DNA from: Strongylocentrotus purpuratus
Taxonomy: Eukaryota; Echinodermata; Echinoidea; Camarodonta; Strongylocentrotidae
DNA length: 64,000 bases
NCBI RefSeq assembly: GCF_000002235.5
Contig: NW_022145556.1
Location: 549,501 to 613,500 of the forward strand
Direction of reading: 5' to 3'
Shown here piece by piece: positions 36,775 through 50,200 of this stretch; position 1 is the stretch's first letter; every line of letters begins with the position of its first letter. Below the pieces are notes generated by a model. That model had not been told where the DNA came from and did not search any database. It saw only the letters and a program-made list of their open reading frames with translations. Both the position numbers and the translations under genes were made by a program.

Positions 36775-37301
36775 TGAGGTATATCTTGGTCCATTGCGAA
36801 TGGTGTTTCTATTGGTCTTTTGCTAGTTTGGCCATTATTGCTGTTGCACATAAGCTGCTAGAATACACACGATCATTCTATTTTCGTGTGATTTAATGCC
36901 GTTTTATTTCATTTCTGTGATGTTCACACAATCAAATAAAGTTACAAGTGACGTTGATCAGGACAGCACAAGGGGGCGCTCTTTAACATAATACAGAGTT
37001 CTAGAATGAGTCTGTTGTTTCACGCAATAGATGGTGTTCTCCTGTTCTATTAGGTTCTCTTCATCAAGATCCTTTACCATAAATAATGTAAATGTATAAC
37101 TTTCGGATATTAATTATCCGCTCTCTACTTCTTACCAGAATCCAAAACACGAAATCTTTAAACTAGATTCATATATAACTGGAAACGATTGATAGGAACA
37201 TCATAATTGTAGATCTTGTCAGTTCTTTAACAGGATATGATATGTCGAGAACAAAAGGATTTCTCAAATCATATGCTCCCAACCTATCCCTCTCTTATGT
37301 T

Positions 37302-37302
37302 C

Positions 37303-37350
<48 letters not shown>

Positions 37351-37407
37351 AATGTCTCTCTCTCTCTCTCTCTCTCTATCCCTCTCTTTCTCATCCTCCC
37401 TCTCAAA
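37302..37407. repeat. (CT)n microsatellite, unit 2
   Basis: CT repeat about 530 bases from the GA tract of the same unit. The two are complementary and could pair as a long hairpin. Confidence 0.9.
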
Positions 37408-38837
37408 TAGATCTCTCGTTCTCTCCCCTGTTCTGTATATCACCTTCCTTCATTCTACGAACGATGTAAGTTTTCTTTTAAGCCACCAAAACTATTTCAA
37501 CTAATCTTATTTAATCTGCCCCCTGTTCTTTTTCTGCTCCCCTCCTTCTCTCCATTGATTCTTCTTCTTGTTCTCTCACTTGACTGTTTCCTTCTCTGCC
37601 ACTTTGGTACAACTGTATTTCTCTTTCTCTCGTTCTCGTAGTTCAATTTTTAGTAAAGTTCTCAAAATATCTCTTAGCTGAAATCTTTAGGTTTTTATAA
37701 TTCTTTGAGGTCAGGGTTTAAGAGCCAGAATGAGAAATTATGTCATTAGGCACCATCTGCAATTAAAGCTGAGTGATTTCAGATATTTAATTTATTTTAT
37801 CAATGAAATAAAGTGGGTCATTATCAATCAATTACAACTTTGTATTCATTGATTTTATTTATCAAAACTCCAATCCTTTTTGTTATATTTTACATAACAT
37901 AGGTTATACAAAACTGCAACATAATTACAACAAAACTTCATTTAATAAACAAACATAATTACAACACAATTCCATCGTTCATTATTTCCCAATGTATAGG
38001 AAGAAAATATATCACAATTACATAATATAAAGATATAACCGCACCACACAGTTATTTCAACCCCAAAACCAGAAAAAGACTGAATATTTTGTTTATAAAT
38101 ATAACAAATAATGAGTTTCATATTTCTCAACATATATTTATACAGAATTGGAATTTTGAGTTTTCGTTTTATTAAAACACGACTTAGAATTATCCAAACC
38201 TCCCCCTCCCTTCTACTTGTGTGGATAGGGAATGCATTCTGGTACAGGTTTCTTTACAATGTCAAAATGACTTAAGTTGTTGACTTCGTTCCACCTCTAC
38301 CTCGCTCTCCCTTAATATCTTTATTAATCGATTAGTGAAATATTTGACAGTAAATGAAAGTACAGGTATATATAACTGACATAATAAACATGATGAAGAA
38401 AAAGTTGAACATTCAATAAATCAGGTATGGAAGAAAGTTTGATAAATATATACATGTATGCTTGCTTATAAAGACTACGAATAAGAATAAATGACATTGT
38501 GACAGTACAGAAGAGTGGAAATGAGACGGACAAATATAAAACAGAGACGGGGAGAGAGGGGGAGAGATGGGAGAGATGAGGGGAAAGAGATGTAGGTAAA
38601 TTTATGGACAATATCCATTTAATTTCTGATAAAAAGTAAGATCATTTGGGCCTTATAATACATCATCGGGTATCTCAAATTTAATTTTGTTTCTTGACTT
38701 TGGGAGGGGGACCTCATCCGAACCCACCCCTAGTGTATGCATTTCCAATCAATTTGTGTATAAGTAGGGACGTTTGAGCAAACTCACGCTAAAAATGAGC
38801 ACATTGATTTGTCTGCGTTCCACGTGACCTCAAAAAC
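37408..38837. repeat. Module block, possible 3' exon
   Basis: Homologous to 52930-54100. Positions 37825-38312 are absent from unit 1. On the minus strand at about 38216-38291 a frame reads NEVNNLSHFD and ends VPECIPYPHK-stop, identical in unit 3 (about 53744-53818). It might be a terminal exon, but the upstream acceptor is poor. A GA tract is at 38541-38590. Confidence 0.35.
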
Positions 38838-39335
38838 CGTATCTGGACACCTACCCCTGGACATCCATCCCCAGGATAACGACCCCCAGTCAACTACCCC
38901 CTAGGACAACTATCCCCTAGGGCAACCACCCTCTTGGACGACTACCCATCTTAGTTGTTCTAGAGGACGGTTGTCGTAAGGGGTAGTAAGTTGTCTGGGG
39001 CTAGTCGTCCGGGTGGTAGTTGTCCGGGCGGTAGTTGTCCCTTGGAGTAGTCGTCATTAAGGGTGGTTGCCCTAGGGGGTAGTTTCCCTAGGGGTAGTTG
39101 TCTTGGGCTAGTTGTCCGGGTGGTAGTTGTCCGGGTGGTTGCAGTCACCGGGGGTAGTCGTCCTAGATAGTGGTTGCCCTAGGGGGTAGTTTCCCTAGGG
39201 GGTAGTTGTCTTGGGCTAGTTGACCGGGTGGTAGTTGTCCGGGTGGTTGCAGTCACCGGGGGTAGTCGTCCTAGATAGTGGTTGCCCTAGGGGGTAGTTG
39301 ACTGGGTGTGGTTATCCGGGGATAGGTGTCCTAGA
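38838..39335. repeat. Degenerate GGTAGTTGTCC minisatellite
   Basis: About 500 bases built from 10-20-base variants of GGGGTAGTTGTCC, CTAGGGGGTAG and their complements. The first 110 bases are in the C-rich orientation (GGACAACTACCC) and the rest in the G-rich orientation. Near 39140-39290 a higher-order block of about 105 bases is repeated. Remnants of the motif occur at 2815, 42920 and 61275. Confidence 0.8.
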
Positions 39336-39638
39336 ACCCATCCACACCACTTTATTTTACAAATCTGAAGTCCCGTCAGGTATGTCCACCTCCCAATATC
39401 TACAGCGTTTGGAATCAATGATGCCACTGTTTGTTGGCGAATTTGGGTCGGACTTATTCAGCATTTATACATTTTAAAGCTTAGAGTAACAAAAAATCAC
39501 AATAAAACAAAAAATTAACACTGCGAAAAAAATCATGTGTGTGTTTATGGGGGAGTTTTTTTTTTATATAAGATATATACAAGACTATAAAATTGAATTG
39601 GGAGAGGCAAAACATTATGTGACCGCACTCCATTTCAT

Positions 39639-39676
<38 letters not shown>

Positions 39677-39797
39677 CAAGAAAATCCTGGATCTGCTACT
39701 TTTTGTTAATCTGCAGCACATCATCCGTCTGGCAAACATGGTGCAAAGACAAAGGAAGACCGAGGTATGACGCTTATCAGCCTTCATCAGATCGCAG
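39336..39797. repeat. Module block with a 33-base poly(C)
   Basis: Homologous to 24300-24793 and 55430-55828. It contains an uninterrupted C run at 39642-39674. Confidence 0.6.
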
Positions 39798-41363
39798 TTA
39801 TCCCTAGAACAAAAAAGAAAGGGGGACAACAAAAGGTGAATAAAAGAAAAATTGCATATTAACCATTTATTTAATGTTTACTTCTTTTAAAAATTTGAAT
39901 CGCTATCAATAATTGTGTCGATAGTTCTCATCCAGAAGCGCTTGCGGCTCAAAGTCTAGCTTCGAACATCCCTGAACATAATTATCAATAACCACCCACC
40001 ACCATCAACGTTTTCACATACAAGACCGATTCCTGCAAACATAGCCATAGGAAAATGAAGCTGTGCTTACAATCTCCATTATTTCTTCTGGAGCAGTGTC
40101 CAGTCCCAACCTCTCGTCAGTGGGTTGGACACTAATGGGTAGCATCTCAGGTGTATCTCCTTCCTTCAGAAACGATAGAGAAAAATATTAGATTTGTATT
40201 ACGATTTGTGTATACGAATAGATGTATACAAGATTATATATACATATATGACATTATCCTCGAGATCGATGCATATCATTATAATATTTCAAAGGTTCCA
40301 ATATTAATTAGGGCTGGGGCTAGAGACCCCTCCACTAATTGAATGACTTAATCAATTAGCAGAAGCAACAATCCTTTTAGATCATTAAACGAAAATACGT
40401 TTATAATCCTTGTCTGTCAAGGTAATACTTTCACAAAATAATAATTATAGATTCAATAACAATTCATGACTATGATTAGCTGATTCCTAGAATGATTATG
40501 GCAGAGTTTAAATTTCAAAAAGTACCTTGGTTTCGATTTTATATCATACTTCTTTAATTTCAAATTTTTAATTTCTGCCCCTTTTATAATTCGTTCCTTT
40601 TTCTTTGTTTTTAATGTAAACTTGTATTGGTTCAATAAGCAAGTCGTCCATATAACATTTATCTCTCATTTCCGCGAACCTTTATTTTTAATCTATATTG
40701 CATGAAGTTATTTTCGATTGTTTACATTCATTCGAATATCCTTTTCTCCAATAAGCTTACCTTGACATCCACCACAATCTCTATCTGTCTCCCTTGGTGA
40801 TATGTAAACAACACCGAGGATCGCTGGCCTGGTTTGAGGGTAGTGGCGATGTGGAAACTTGGACCACTCACAGACACTGATACCTGCCCAACATAACAGA
40901 ATTAAGAAAAGATTAGACAACTTCCTCCACAATATGAAAGCCTTTCAATGGTAATAAGTGATACCCCCCCCCCCCCACCTTTGTTTACAAGAAAGTAGGG
41001 AGGTTTTCCGAAGATATTTTCCCCTAAACGATTCCATATTTTGGCGAACCAACCCTTATAACTCATCGAGTCTAAGAATGCTGAGGGGATTCCCAAATAT
41101 TCCCGAATAGTTTTTTTTTCTCCCCCCCTCCGCCCCCCCCCCCCAAAAAAAAAATCTAACCCTCACCGGCTTGCCCAAAGTGAGTATCTAAGGACTAAAG
41201 TCTATTCCTAATGCTGGAAGCTGGTAGGATTATTTCCCCTTTCCGCTCTCCAATCCTTCGAATTCTGACACCTCTCATTTTTTACCTCGTATCTCTCTTC
41301 ACTGTCGCTTCTGCCACTGTTACGGGATGAATCGCCTCCCCCTTGAAGCTTGGAGGTTGCCAT
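39798..41363 (-). CDS. Novel small multi-exon gene, copy 2
   Basis: Minus-strand exons: 41363-41286 (26 codons), 40883-40761 (41 codons), 40163-40071 (31 codons) and a last exon from 39803 encoding Gly then TAA. The product is about 99 residues, the simplest family form. Compared with copy 1 the second exon lacks a Gln and a Gly codon but has two extra codons (SV in RSSVLF), all without frame loss. The third exon reads EGDTPEMLPISVQPTDER and ends EEIMEI. There is only one third-type exon here, unlike copy 1. Splice sites: GTAAAAAAT, GTAAGCTT and GTAAGCAC donors; GGGCAG, CTGAAG and TTCTAG acceptors. Family and function are unrecognised. Confidence 0.65.
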
Positions 41364-41590
41364 TGTATGACTGAAATATAGAACATGATAAAGTTCAATC
41401 GATAAATATGTGATAGCAGATTTCATCAATAAAAAAATAACATAACTACAGGCGATTGATAAAATGGTATATTTTGTAACTGATTTAGAGTTCACAACTT
41501 AGTCTGAAGCGGCAGAGCGTTATTAAAAGAAGAAGGCAGCACTGAACCAAAGTGTTTTTTTTTGGTGGGGGGGGGGGGAGGAGCACCTTT
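41364..41590. other. Upstream of gene copy 2
   Basis: Equivalent of 27140-27364, again with the minus-strand TTTCAG acceptor seven bases before the start codon and a poly(G) run near 41567-41578. Confidence 0.45.
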
Positions 41591-42215
41591 ATTAAAGAGC
41601 AAATACAAAGGAAATGAATGCTCTCTTCACAATCAGTGGAAAATTATCTGTTTTGGGTAAGCTTTCACTTGCTTTGTAGCAAGCTTCTTCAGACCCATGT
41701 CGTAGATGGCGCTGCTGTTGATGCAGTTTGCCGAGGAAGTATATATAGGGTCAATTACAAGCCTAAGTGTCAGAGCCCGCGAATCAGTGGGGCTCCACCC
41801 CTCCCCCAAAACACACCCTTTCTTTTAAAGAATGCTCATCTGACCGTTATCTGAATGTCTGAAACCCCTGATCTTGTGGGGCTCCGCCCCCTGCCAACTC
41901 ATCTAACCGTAAAAATGCCTAAAACCCCTTTAGCTTCCGGGAGCTCTGCCCCTGGGCCCCATTAGTGGCCTTAAGGCGGGTCCCTGAATGGTCATCTGAC
42001 CGTAATGCCTCATTTACGCTCCAATCGCTTCGCTTGCTACGCTCTACCTAATCGTAAATACGAGCCCCCTCCCCCCCCCCCCCCCCCACCCCACTTTGAA
42101 AATTGTCCTGCAGGGTCTGCATGTATAATGTACATGTTAAAGAGGCGGTTGGTTATGCGAGAAAAAAAATCTGCACCCTCCCCCCCCCCCCCCCCCAACG
42201 TTTCTGCTCATTACG
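41591..42215. repeat. Linker blocks P and L2, unit 3
   Basis: Matches 27367-27990 and 59845-60540. It contains two poly(C) runs (near 42070-42085 and 42180-42196) and ends in TTACGCCACTGG. Confidence 0.55.
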
Positions 42216-44122
42216 CCACTGGTGGTGATTTCATTGTCAACATAATTATTATTTCTTTTCATATTTCTGTTGACACTTAAACTGTATATTGTCACATTTC
42301 CTTTGTCTATTTTGGCTTTCCGTTTTCAAAGACCAAAGTCCAATTTTAGGAGAGTTCAAACTTCAGCGCCACGTATATTGCATGTCATATTTTTAGGATA
42401 CTTTGTGTTGCGACTTGTTGATATGTATGCAGCTACATATTATTTTCTTCATTCCTTATCCAACATAAACTGGAAACATACATATTGGAATACGTACCTG
42501 AAATGAAAGGTAATACATTTTGGTTTATATCTTGAGTGTTATACATGTACATGTAGCATAATTTTGCAATCCGGAATCAGTTTTGCGGCACAGCTATATG
42601 TGCTGTAGATAACATGCTATTTACGAGATCATGAATATATAACGTTTCAGTTTGCTTTGTGTATTGTCAGTACAATACTGATACGAATTTATGAGGCTGA
42701 AATGAGAAAAAGGAGGAGTTATTTCATGGAAGTTACTCAGTAGAGTCAGAATTGAGTTTCACGTAAATTTTAGGACATTGATCAAATTATTGTTCAGAAT
42801 TTTTGGAAACGTCCACTGTTATTTTATCGGCACACTGACTTCTATCCGTACCCGTCGGTAGTTTCAGGATAATATCCGTGCACCCCGCCCCCCCCCCCTA
42901 AACACCATATTTTCACCCCGGACAACTATCCCTAGGACAAGTAACTCCTAGGACAATGTACTCCCGGATAACTATCCTAAAAATATAGGCCTACCTCAAT
43001 TATTATTATAAACCCCAGGACAACTAGTTGCGATGGAATTGAATTAGGTGATAGTTTTCGTCCGGGGTTAGCTTTCTGGTTGAAATTGTCCTAAGGGTAG
43101 TGTTTCAGAGGTGAGTTGTCTATGGACAGTTTTCTGGGAGCGTTTGCCTGTGAGTTAAAGTCCAAGAGCACTGTCTTGTCTGGCTGTATTGTTCACGACG
43201 ACCTTTCCCCCCAAACGATTCACTGTATCCATAAAATTAAAATCATGGACAAATTCGATCTCTAAAAATTTTCGGGGAGCTACCCCCCCCCCCCCCCCCC
43301 CCTCCATGGCTAGAATAGGACTATGCATATGACTGTAGCAAAGCGGTCGATTTGTGAATTATAAAACATTGATAAATGATATACTATCACTTCTTCTTCA
43401 AATGGAGCGTAAAATTAACGAATTCTCTGGAGGAATATACAGTATTCAATTAAGAATTTAGCGAGGTAAGTGAAAGTTAAGATTTCTTTCAAATGCTGAA
43501 CCTCCCCAGATGCCGATTTTTGTTTCTTGCTTTTATACATTGGAATATTATTGAGGCACGATGAGGAGCAAAGCAAGGAGAATTGTAAATTAAAAGTGTC
43601 GGGTTGTCTCACATTCCGGTGTTTCGCAAACACGACGAAAAAATCAAAATCGAAAAACCCACATCTGGAGTATGGTTTTTTGAAATGCCCGCCGAAGTTT
43701 CACCAGTGTTTTGCTGTGTAAAAGCATGGACCTATAAGAATGGTAAAAGCAAATTTCGGTGAGATACTGGATTTTCGTCACGTGACTCTCCTCGCTTCAG
43801 CGCTTACAAAATTAATGCAGGACATGCAGCGCAGGGCACCGACAAGTCGCGCATGCGCACTACTCACCCTAAACACAGGTATGAGCAAACTTCGAGGAGA
43901 AAAATATAAATTAAATAATATTTTTGTACACGACAAGCGGGAGAGTTATCCGTGACTACGCCACAATCAAATGGCCAAACTGCCGTTTTGAGATTCGCAT
44001 AGACTTAGTGATCTTATATTTTAATCATTAATTTTATAGCTTTCTGTATTATTGTCCGATTCATTTCTTTCGCCATTCTGTTTATCTTATTTGTCTGCTT
44101 TCACACAAATGAACTTGTTATA
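42216..44122. repeat. Linker block L3, unit 3, no gene seen
   Basis: Homologous to 60541-62904 and in part to 2219-2960 and 4441-4680. GGACAACTATCC motifs are near 42920-42970 and poly(C) near 43285-43303. Near 43900 about 530 bases found in units 2 and 4 are missing. Confidence 0.5.
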
Positions 44123-44460
44123 AAGGGTTGGATCGCCTTTTATTCCCTTTCTCTTCCAGTTGTAAACAAAATCTAATTTGAAAATGAATTTATTTGATTT
44201 TTAAACATAAATTAAAATAATTTGAAAGCAAAAGGTATTTTGCACGCGTCCGTGTCTCTGTAGCATATTTCAGACAAATTTTTTAATGCAATTTTCATGC
44301 GTTTTTTGTTACTACTTAATTAATCTTTTCCATATAAGCGCTTAGAGACTTCGGTGGTAAGCGCTTTATAAGCAACGTTTTTATTATTATCATTTTTATA
44401 TCATTATCGGTTTGGGCTATACAAACTTATGCAATGGATATAGTTAAAATATTTGTATGA
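44123..44460. repeat. Head block H, copy 3, shortened
   Basis: It begins AAGGGTTGGATCGCC and then loses about 120 bases of the C-rich part. It is interrupted by a LINE tail at 44336. Confidence 0.65.
44336..44398 (+). mobile_element. LINE tail fragment, same family as 22049
   Basis: AGCGCTTAGAGACTTCGGTGG, then a TTTATTATTATC tail, is the complement of the 3' end seen at 22049-22120. Only about 60 bases inserted, into CCATATAATTATCGG as seen in the other H copies. Confidence 0.65.
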
Positions 44461-45286
44461 AATATAAGTGTTTGTTTTTTTTAGGCCAAATAACAAAAAT
44501 AAAGTATTTCTCGCCCCGCCCGCCTCCTTTTTGGCAGCCGCCTCCTTTTTTTTATTTTTTACTATCTACTATTCAGAAAAAAGCCCCCCCCCCCCCTCCC
44601 CCTCCCAAAAGAAAAAGAGCTTGTGATATACATTTTGTTTAAAGGTAATTCAAAATTTTGGGAAATTTTGAAAATTGGATGGATAGTGATTCTTTAAAAA
44701 ATTGATATATTTGGATGCCCCTGTGAATGTTTTATAAGCACTAGAAAATTTAGCCCCTAAAACAAGGCTGCTTTCGAGAAATTGAATAATCGAAATTCAA
44801 CGGTGCTCCCGGTAAGTTTCAAATATTTCAAATAGCGCCTAAGGACATTCCCTGATAGCTGCGACCATTGAAATCTGCATATTCTGAGATTTAATTTCCA
44901 AACAGGAATAGAAAATCAGTCGATTGTAGTCAAGAAAAATTGTTTTAAATCTAATCTATGGCGTTTCATGTGTTAGCTATCTTCTCGAGGCATACATTCA
45001 TTTTCTTCTATAAGTAAGTTTGTTCATATTTGCCAACATTCGCTATAGCTAAAGCACACTCATTCATTCATTCATCATTGATTTCGGTTCATATAGAAAA
45101 TTCCATGTTAAAATAAAACAGTCCAAAGACAGAAATGTACTTACATAGATTGCATAGCTGCACTGGTCAAAATTGTTTAAATGATTCCTATACATTCACC
45201 AACATTTACAGGGAACAAAAGGTGAGATTAGAAGGAGGCGCGATTGCCACAGCAGTGGTCTTGTAATCCGGTAACAAAATACTTAC
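44461..45286. repeat. Module block, no gene seen
   Basis: Partly homologous to 29841-30386 and to 63520-64000. A second minus-strand donor-like site (ATCTAT then GTAAGTAC) lies at about 45142-45150. GGTCTTGTAATCCGG near 45257 faintly resembles a tRNA-derived sequence. Confidence 0.4.
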
Positions 45287-45375
45287 ATATTGAATGCAGC
45301 GAGGAATAATGAAATAAATCAATGTGATTCCGAAAGATGATGTAGATGACTCTTCTTGATGAAGGTGTAAGAACA
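45287..45375 (-). other. Exon-like segment with strong donor, unit 3
   Basis: Minus-strand CATTCAATAT and then GTAAGTATTTT. It lies 3.9 kb upstream of the start codon of gene copy 2, matching the arrangement at 30387 for copy 1. Confidence 0.4.
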
Positions 45376-47150
45376 AGTGAAGTACATTTCAAATACAAAG
45401 TAAAAAAAAAAAAGAATTCATGCGTTTATTGGTTTCTGTATTAACGTAACAGTTGTGATCATTAATAATACGCAAGAACTTAACTGATTACGATTTGTAT
45501 CATTCCTATTAGGAAGCATCGTCGACACATCAGCGTCGACTCCACTAGTCTCATTACGAACACGTTTTTATATTTATAGTCCATTACATATTTATGTACA
45601 TTTTTCCGGTTAATGTTTGTGTTCCAACACAAGCTCTGTTTGATAAAGCTTGATATCATAGCGAATACTAAAATTCTATAACAAATTTGCTTTTATTTAT
45701 CAAATGCAAAATGTTGAGTAGATTATAAGAAGTATCGTAATTTATTATGAATAACAAGTTTTATGAAACGTTTCCAAACAACTACATATTATGCTGTGTA
45801 ATATTATAATCGATCCATAAATCTAAATACAATCGGTCATTGCGCATAATGTAAGAAGCGATAGTATAAGAAGAGATTATTTATTTGAATAACATTAATT
45901 GATCAAGGAAAGGAGCATTTGGTAAGTCATTTTTTAATTCTGATTAAGTATTTGGTGTTCATGGTAAGAGAATGGAGTTCATCTATAACCGTGGATGAAA
46001 TTAAACGCAGTTTCTAAGAAGATGAATTAGAGGAAAACAATTTGGCCTTCATGAAAAATAATTTCCCTGCATCTGCATTTTGTTAGGCTTTTCGTACAAC
46101 TCGATTAAGAGAAGAACAAAATACTGATTTATTTCACTCTCCCACAAAAAAGGAAAACTATCTTCTGCAGAAAAATCAACTACGAGTATCTCTAAAGGGT
46201 CTGAGAGTGACAACTACATGAGTGTCAATTCAACGTCATGTTCGTTCTGTGTGTCACGGTTGGACGGCCTGGGCCTTTACTGTGTGTTTTTGTTCTAGAT
46301 AAAGATGTAAATAATTGTATCTGATTGATACACATTTGTAAAAACCGAGTTACAAACACACACACGATAATTAAAAATAATTCTCATGGATCAACGAAAA
46401 TAAGATAAAAGAAAGTTCTTAGCATTAATAATTATATGGAATCTACACAATAAAGGTTCAGATACGGGCAAATGTTAATGAGGTGTAGAATAGTGCCATG
46501 GACTCAATTTTCACATTACATTATTAGGCCTACATAGTATTTTACATCTTTTGCAGGGGTGTTGGCAATGAAAACCTGCAACCTTTCATAATTTTATCAG
46601 CATATTTATAATCTTCAGACCGATCTTGGCAAATCTTGATTTTTTTTTTACTTTGTTCATTTACTTGTTTATTTCTAATTTGCTTGTTGGAAAACTTGTC
46701 ACCTTTATATCCAGCAAATTTGAAAATCTACCTATCAATTTTACACTTGTCTGCAAATTAGGTCCGACATACCCATTCCGAATAATCTTACCTGACCTGC
46801 CTGTGCTTAAGAATTTGTATTGAATTTTATATTTTTTCTATTATCTTTATTAGAAAACTTCATTCACATGGTACATTTGTATTTTGTTTGAAAACTTGTA
46901 ACCATTGTTTTTTGTAATTTGTAATTCATTGTTATCCATTCCACTTAGATAGTATATTCCTTGTATGGTGTATTAGTTTTCATTCTAAGATTTGCCCTTT
47001 TTTCACTACCTACCTGAAATTATAAAATCGGATCTATCAAGTGTTATAACAACAAGAAGAACAGCAAGAACAACTACAATAACAAAAACTAAAACGATAC
47101 AACTAAAAGGATATCTGGTTCAAACCGGTCCAAAGGGTTTTCCCCTGATG
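45376..47150. repeat. Module block, minisatellite lost
   Basis: Homologous to units 1 and 2 on both sides of about 46300. There GTGTTTTTGTTCTAG runs straight into AAGATGTAAATAATTG. The array, its degenerate flank and about 1.86 kb of unit 1 sequence are absent. Confidence 0.55.
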
Positions 47151-47242
47151 TGACGTCAAGTATACACCCATTTGATATAGCAATCTCTATGATTGGACAT
47201 AACAGATTAATCTGTTGGGCCAATCATCGTCTATATGCAAAT
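47151..47242. promoter_or_regulatory. CRE, CCAAT and octamer cluster, unit 3
   Basis: TGACGTCA (47151-47158), GGCCAATCA (47218-47226) and ATGCAAAT (47235-47242). Spacing between CRE and CCAAT is about 26 bases longer than in unit 1. Confidence 0.45.
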
Positions 47243-50200
47243 TTAATGCTGGCTATCTTGAGCTTGGGTACATTGGCGTTTGTTAACGTGCCAAGCTAGC
47301 TCATTTCAATTCAACACATTGCTTAGAGTGGACGAGAAAAAGGCCGTCCTGTATTTCTACTTCATGGAAAATTGTGTGTGTGTGTGTGTGTGCATGTTCT
47401 TTTAGTGCAGTTTCGCGCGGTGGGAGATAATGTTTTTCGTTAATTTTGACCATATTCTGTAGGCAGTGGAGACCTGGAATCTATACTTTGTGAAGATCTA
47501 TTGACCTAGACCTAAATCTAAGTTGAATGTTAGTGTTATGGATTTGGATTGCCATGGCGTTTTTGATAAAGACTTCTCACTTGAAACATGATCAAAAGTA
47601 AGTATATCACCTAATTTTGAATATCTTAGAGGAAGTTTTGTCATTCAATGAAAGAACACAGTAATAAATTAAATGGTTAACATATATATTTCAGATTTAC
47701 TACGCTCAACTGCACAAATCCACAATAATGCCTTTTTGTTAAAGTGAATGGTTGTTGAAGGTTGATGAAAGAACTGCCTGATTTTTGTATTAAATGTTAC
47801 TTATTATATTCCATCTACTGTACTAACCCCCCATCATGCAAACAATCCTGAAAAAATGTCTCAAACCAGAAAGATATTTATGGTTTTCTTTGAGTTTGAA
47901 GGCGTTAACATAATTATGTAACCCCCTTTAACAGTAAATTTTCACAACCGTTTTCCATGAAAATAAGACATAAAACAGGCGTTTAAAAATCTTTCAACAT
48001 TGAATTGTTTGGAATGGTATAGAGAGCCAACTCATTTCTCTGTGACGATTTGCATTCACCTAAAATTCAATATAATTATAATAATATGGTTGGGAGAATT
48101 TAGGAATCGATCAGATCAGTTTTTCCCATTTTTATTATCAATAATGGTCTCTATATTCACTCATACTCTAGCATTTTAAGTCACTACCTTAGCACCATTT
48201 TCTCTCATCTGGGGGCGGGAGGGAGGGGGGGGGGGTATTCATGGTAACAATATTTGAGAGGAATGTGTACAAGGGCAAATAGAGTAGAGTTACATGTGCA
48301 TGTATAATTATTAAAGTGAATCAGGGAGAGAGGGGGTTTAAGGAAGAGAAAATAGTAAGAAAACAAATTTGAATACATGTAACTATGAATTCTCTGTGAG
48401 GATTGAACCAATTTACTATATTCAATATGTTTCTTGTCGTTGTAATTACAGAGTTAATAGAGACCTGAAACGAAATACAGTCTCATCAAAATATGTTCAT
48501 AGTGTCGCTGCCGAAAATGTCTTTAAAGCAAGAGTAGGGTACAAACTAGGTCCTATAAATTACTTACAAAATAATGTTAGTTGAAATGGAAAAACTGTGA
48601 AATATGAGAATAACAATATAAAATCTCTGTCATGTGATTAAATAAACACAATTTGTTGATGTCATGGGACAGGTTCGAATCCTGTGAGATTCCGGTCAAA
48701 CCGATCACTAAGAATCTTCTTTGGTGTCCATACATCATCATTATTGTATTTTATCCAATCATTATAATTCATTTATCTTCTAAATCTCGTGTCAGTCGTA
48801 GCATGGTGACATCTATGTATCACTAAACCTTCCATGATTTATACTGGCAGCTCTACCATGGGAACTTTATTTTAAAAAACGCTCAATACACATCTCTTCA
48901 TTTTGGAAAAAGGAGTAATCTGATTTATAAGTAAATGTACTATTGGCTGAACAGTCGAAATTACTCTTGAGCTAAAAAGTGCGTCCCACAAAGAAGAAAA
49001 AACGAACCCCGAAAATAAACGATTATTGTAATTAGTGAACGAACTTTTCTTAAAAATTATATTTTAATTACAAAATCCATACTCGCTTCGCTAAGTAACA
49101 TGTTATGAATTTGGTGTGTCATATTCAGATCCCTGGATGACAGGGGCGTTCATCTTCATAATTTAATTTCCCCAAAACCAATAACAAAAAAGCGTCCCTT
49201 TTGTTACTAAAAAGGGTGCCAATCCTAAAAAGAAAATTACATATTCTGTGTGTTTATTTTTTTAATTATGAGCCCATTATAGACCATACCTCTCCCTCTT
49301 TACCACAAAGGAATTTGTTTGTTTGTACGTTTGATTTTATTCCTGCATTTTTCAACATAGGCCTTGTGAAAAGTTATAAACATATGAAAGTACATATATA
49401 TTATCAAAACAAGTTAAAATACATACATTATAATCATATCATAATATACATTTGCCTCATTATTCTGATTATTTTCCAAAATATTGCAGTTTTGAAAAAA
49501 TGCAAAGATCCCTGTTCATAATAACTCATATTGTGAACCAAATTAAATGAAAAGCAAGGGATTATTATGTACAGCTCATAGATTGTTTACAATAACCGTT
49601 TGATTTTGCAAAATTACAAAAAGTACACTTCTTGGCAGCTTCTATATACACCAAATCTTACCAAAGTATCCTTCGTATATAATATTAAACATCTTGATTT
49701 GAAACCACCTCACGTTGATATCTATTGTTGACTGAAATGGAATTAGACAGTATACCGACCCCAAAGTTCATGCTTTAAGCCTAATTTTATTTTCACCGCA
49801 AAACTTGGTAAGGCTATGAATGAACCAGTTGTTTACTGTGCATGTATTTATCATGGCTGTATACCTCACCGTTTTTTTCTTTCATTTGCTGGCATGAGTT
49901 CCACATTGATGCATTGTGCGAATTTTGTCGGTTGGTTGGCGATGTAGCTTCGCTTCAAGACAACAACAAAAAATTGCATTTGGCAGCTGTAACCTCCAAC
50001 ATTGACTGTATATAAAATTATATTACATTTCTTGGGGGAAGTTAGTTCGTCTTCTTTTTGAACGGCTTCGGTGCGTTTGAAATTAGAATCGGAGAATAAA
50101 TCTGTTTGGGGAGGATTATTGGGGGGTTGGGGGGGGGGGACTCCATGCCCCTCCACGCCCCTTCTAGAACCGCCAATGGTTTGAATCAGGGTGATCAATG

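Larger units (their letters stand above)
27361..41585. repeat. Segmental duplication unit 2
   Basis: The shortest unit, about 14.2 kb. It keeps the block order of unit 1 but lacks much of the linker (a MITE sits at that junction near 28019) and about 2.3 kb corresponding to 11590-14040. It ends with gene copy 2. Confidence 0.8.

Noticed and set aside
32562..39335. CRISPR array
   Set aside because: The repeats are direct minisatellite units without unique spacers, in an evident eukaryotic genome.
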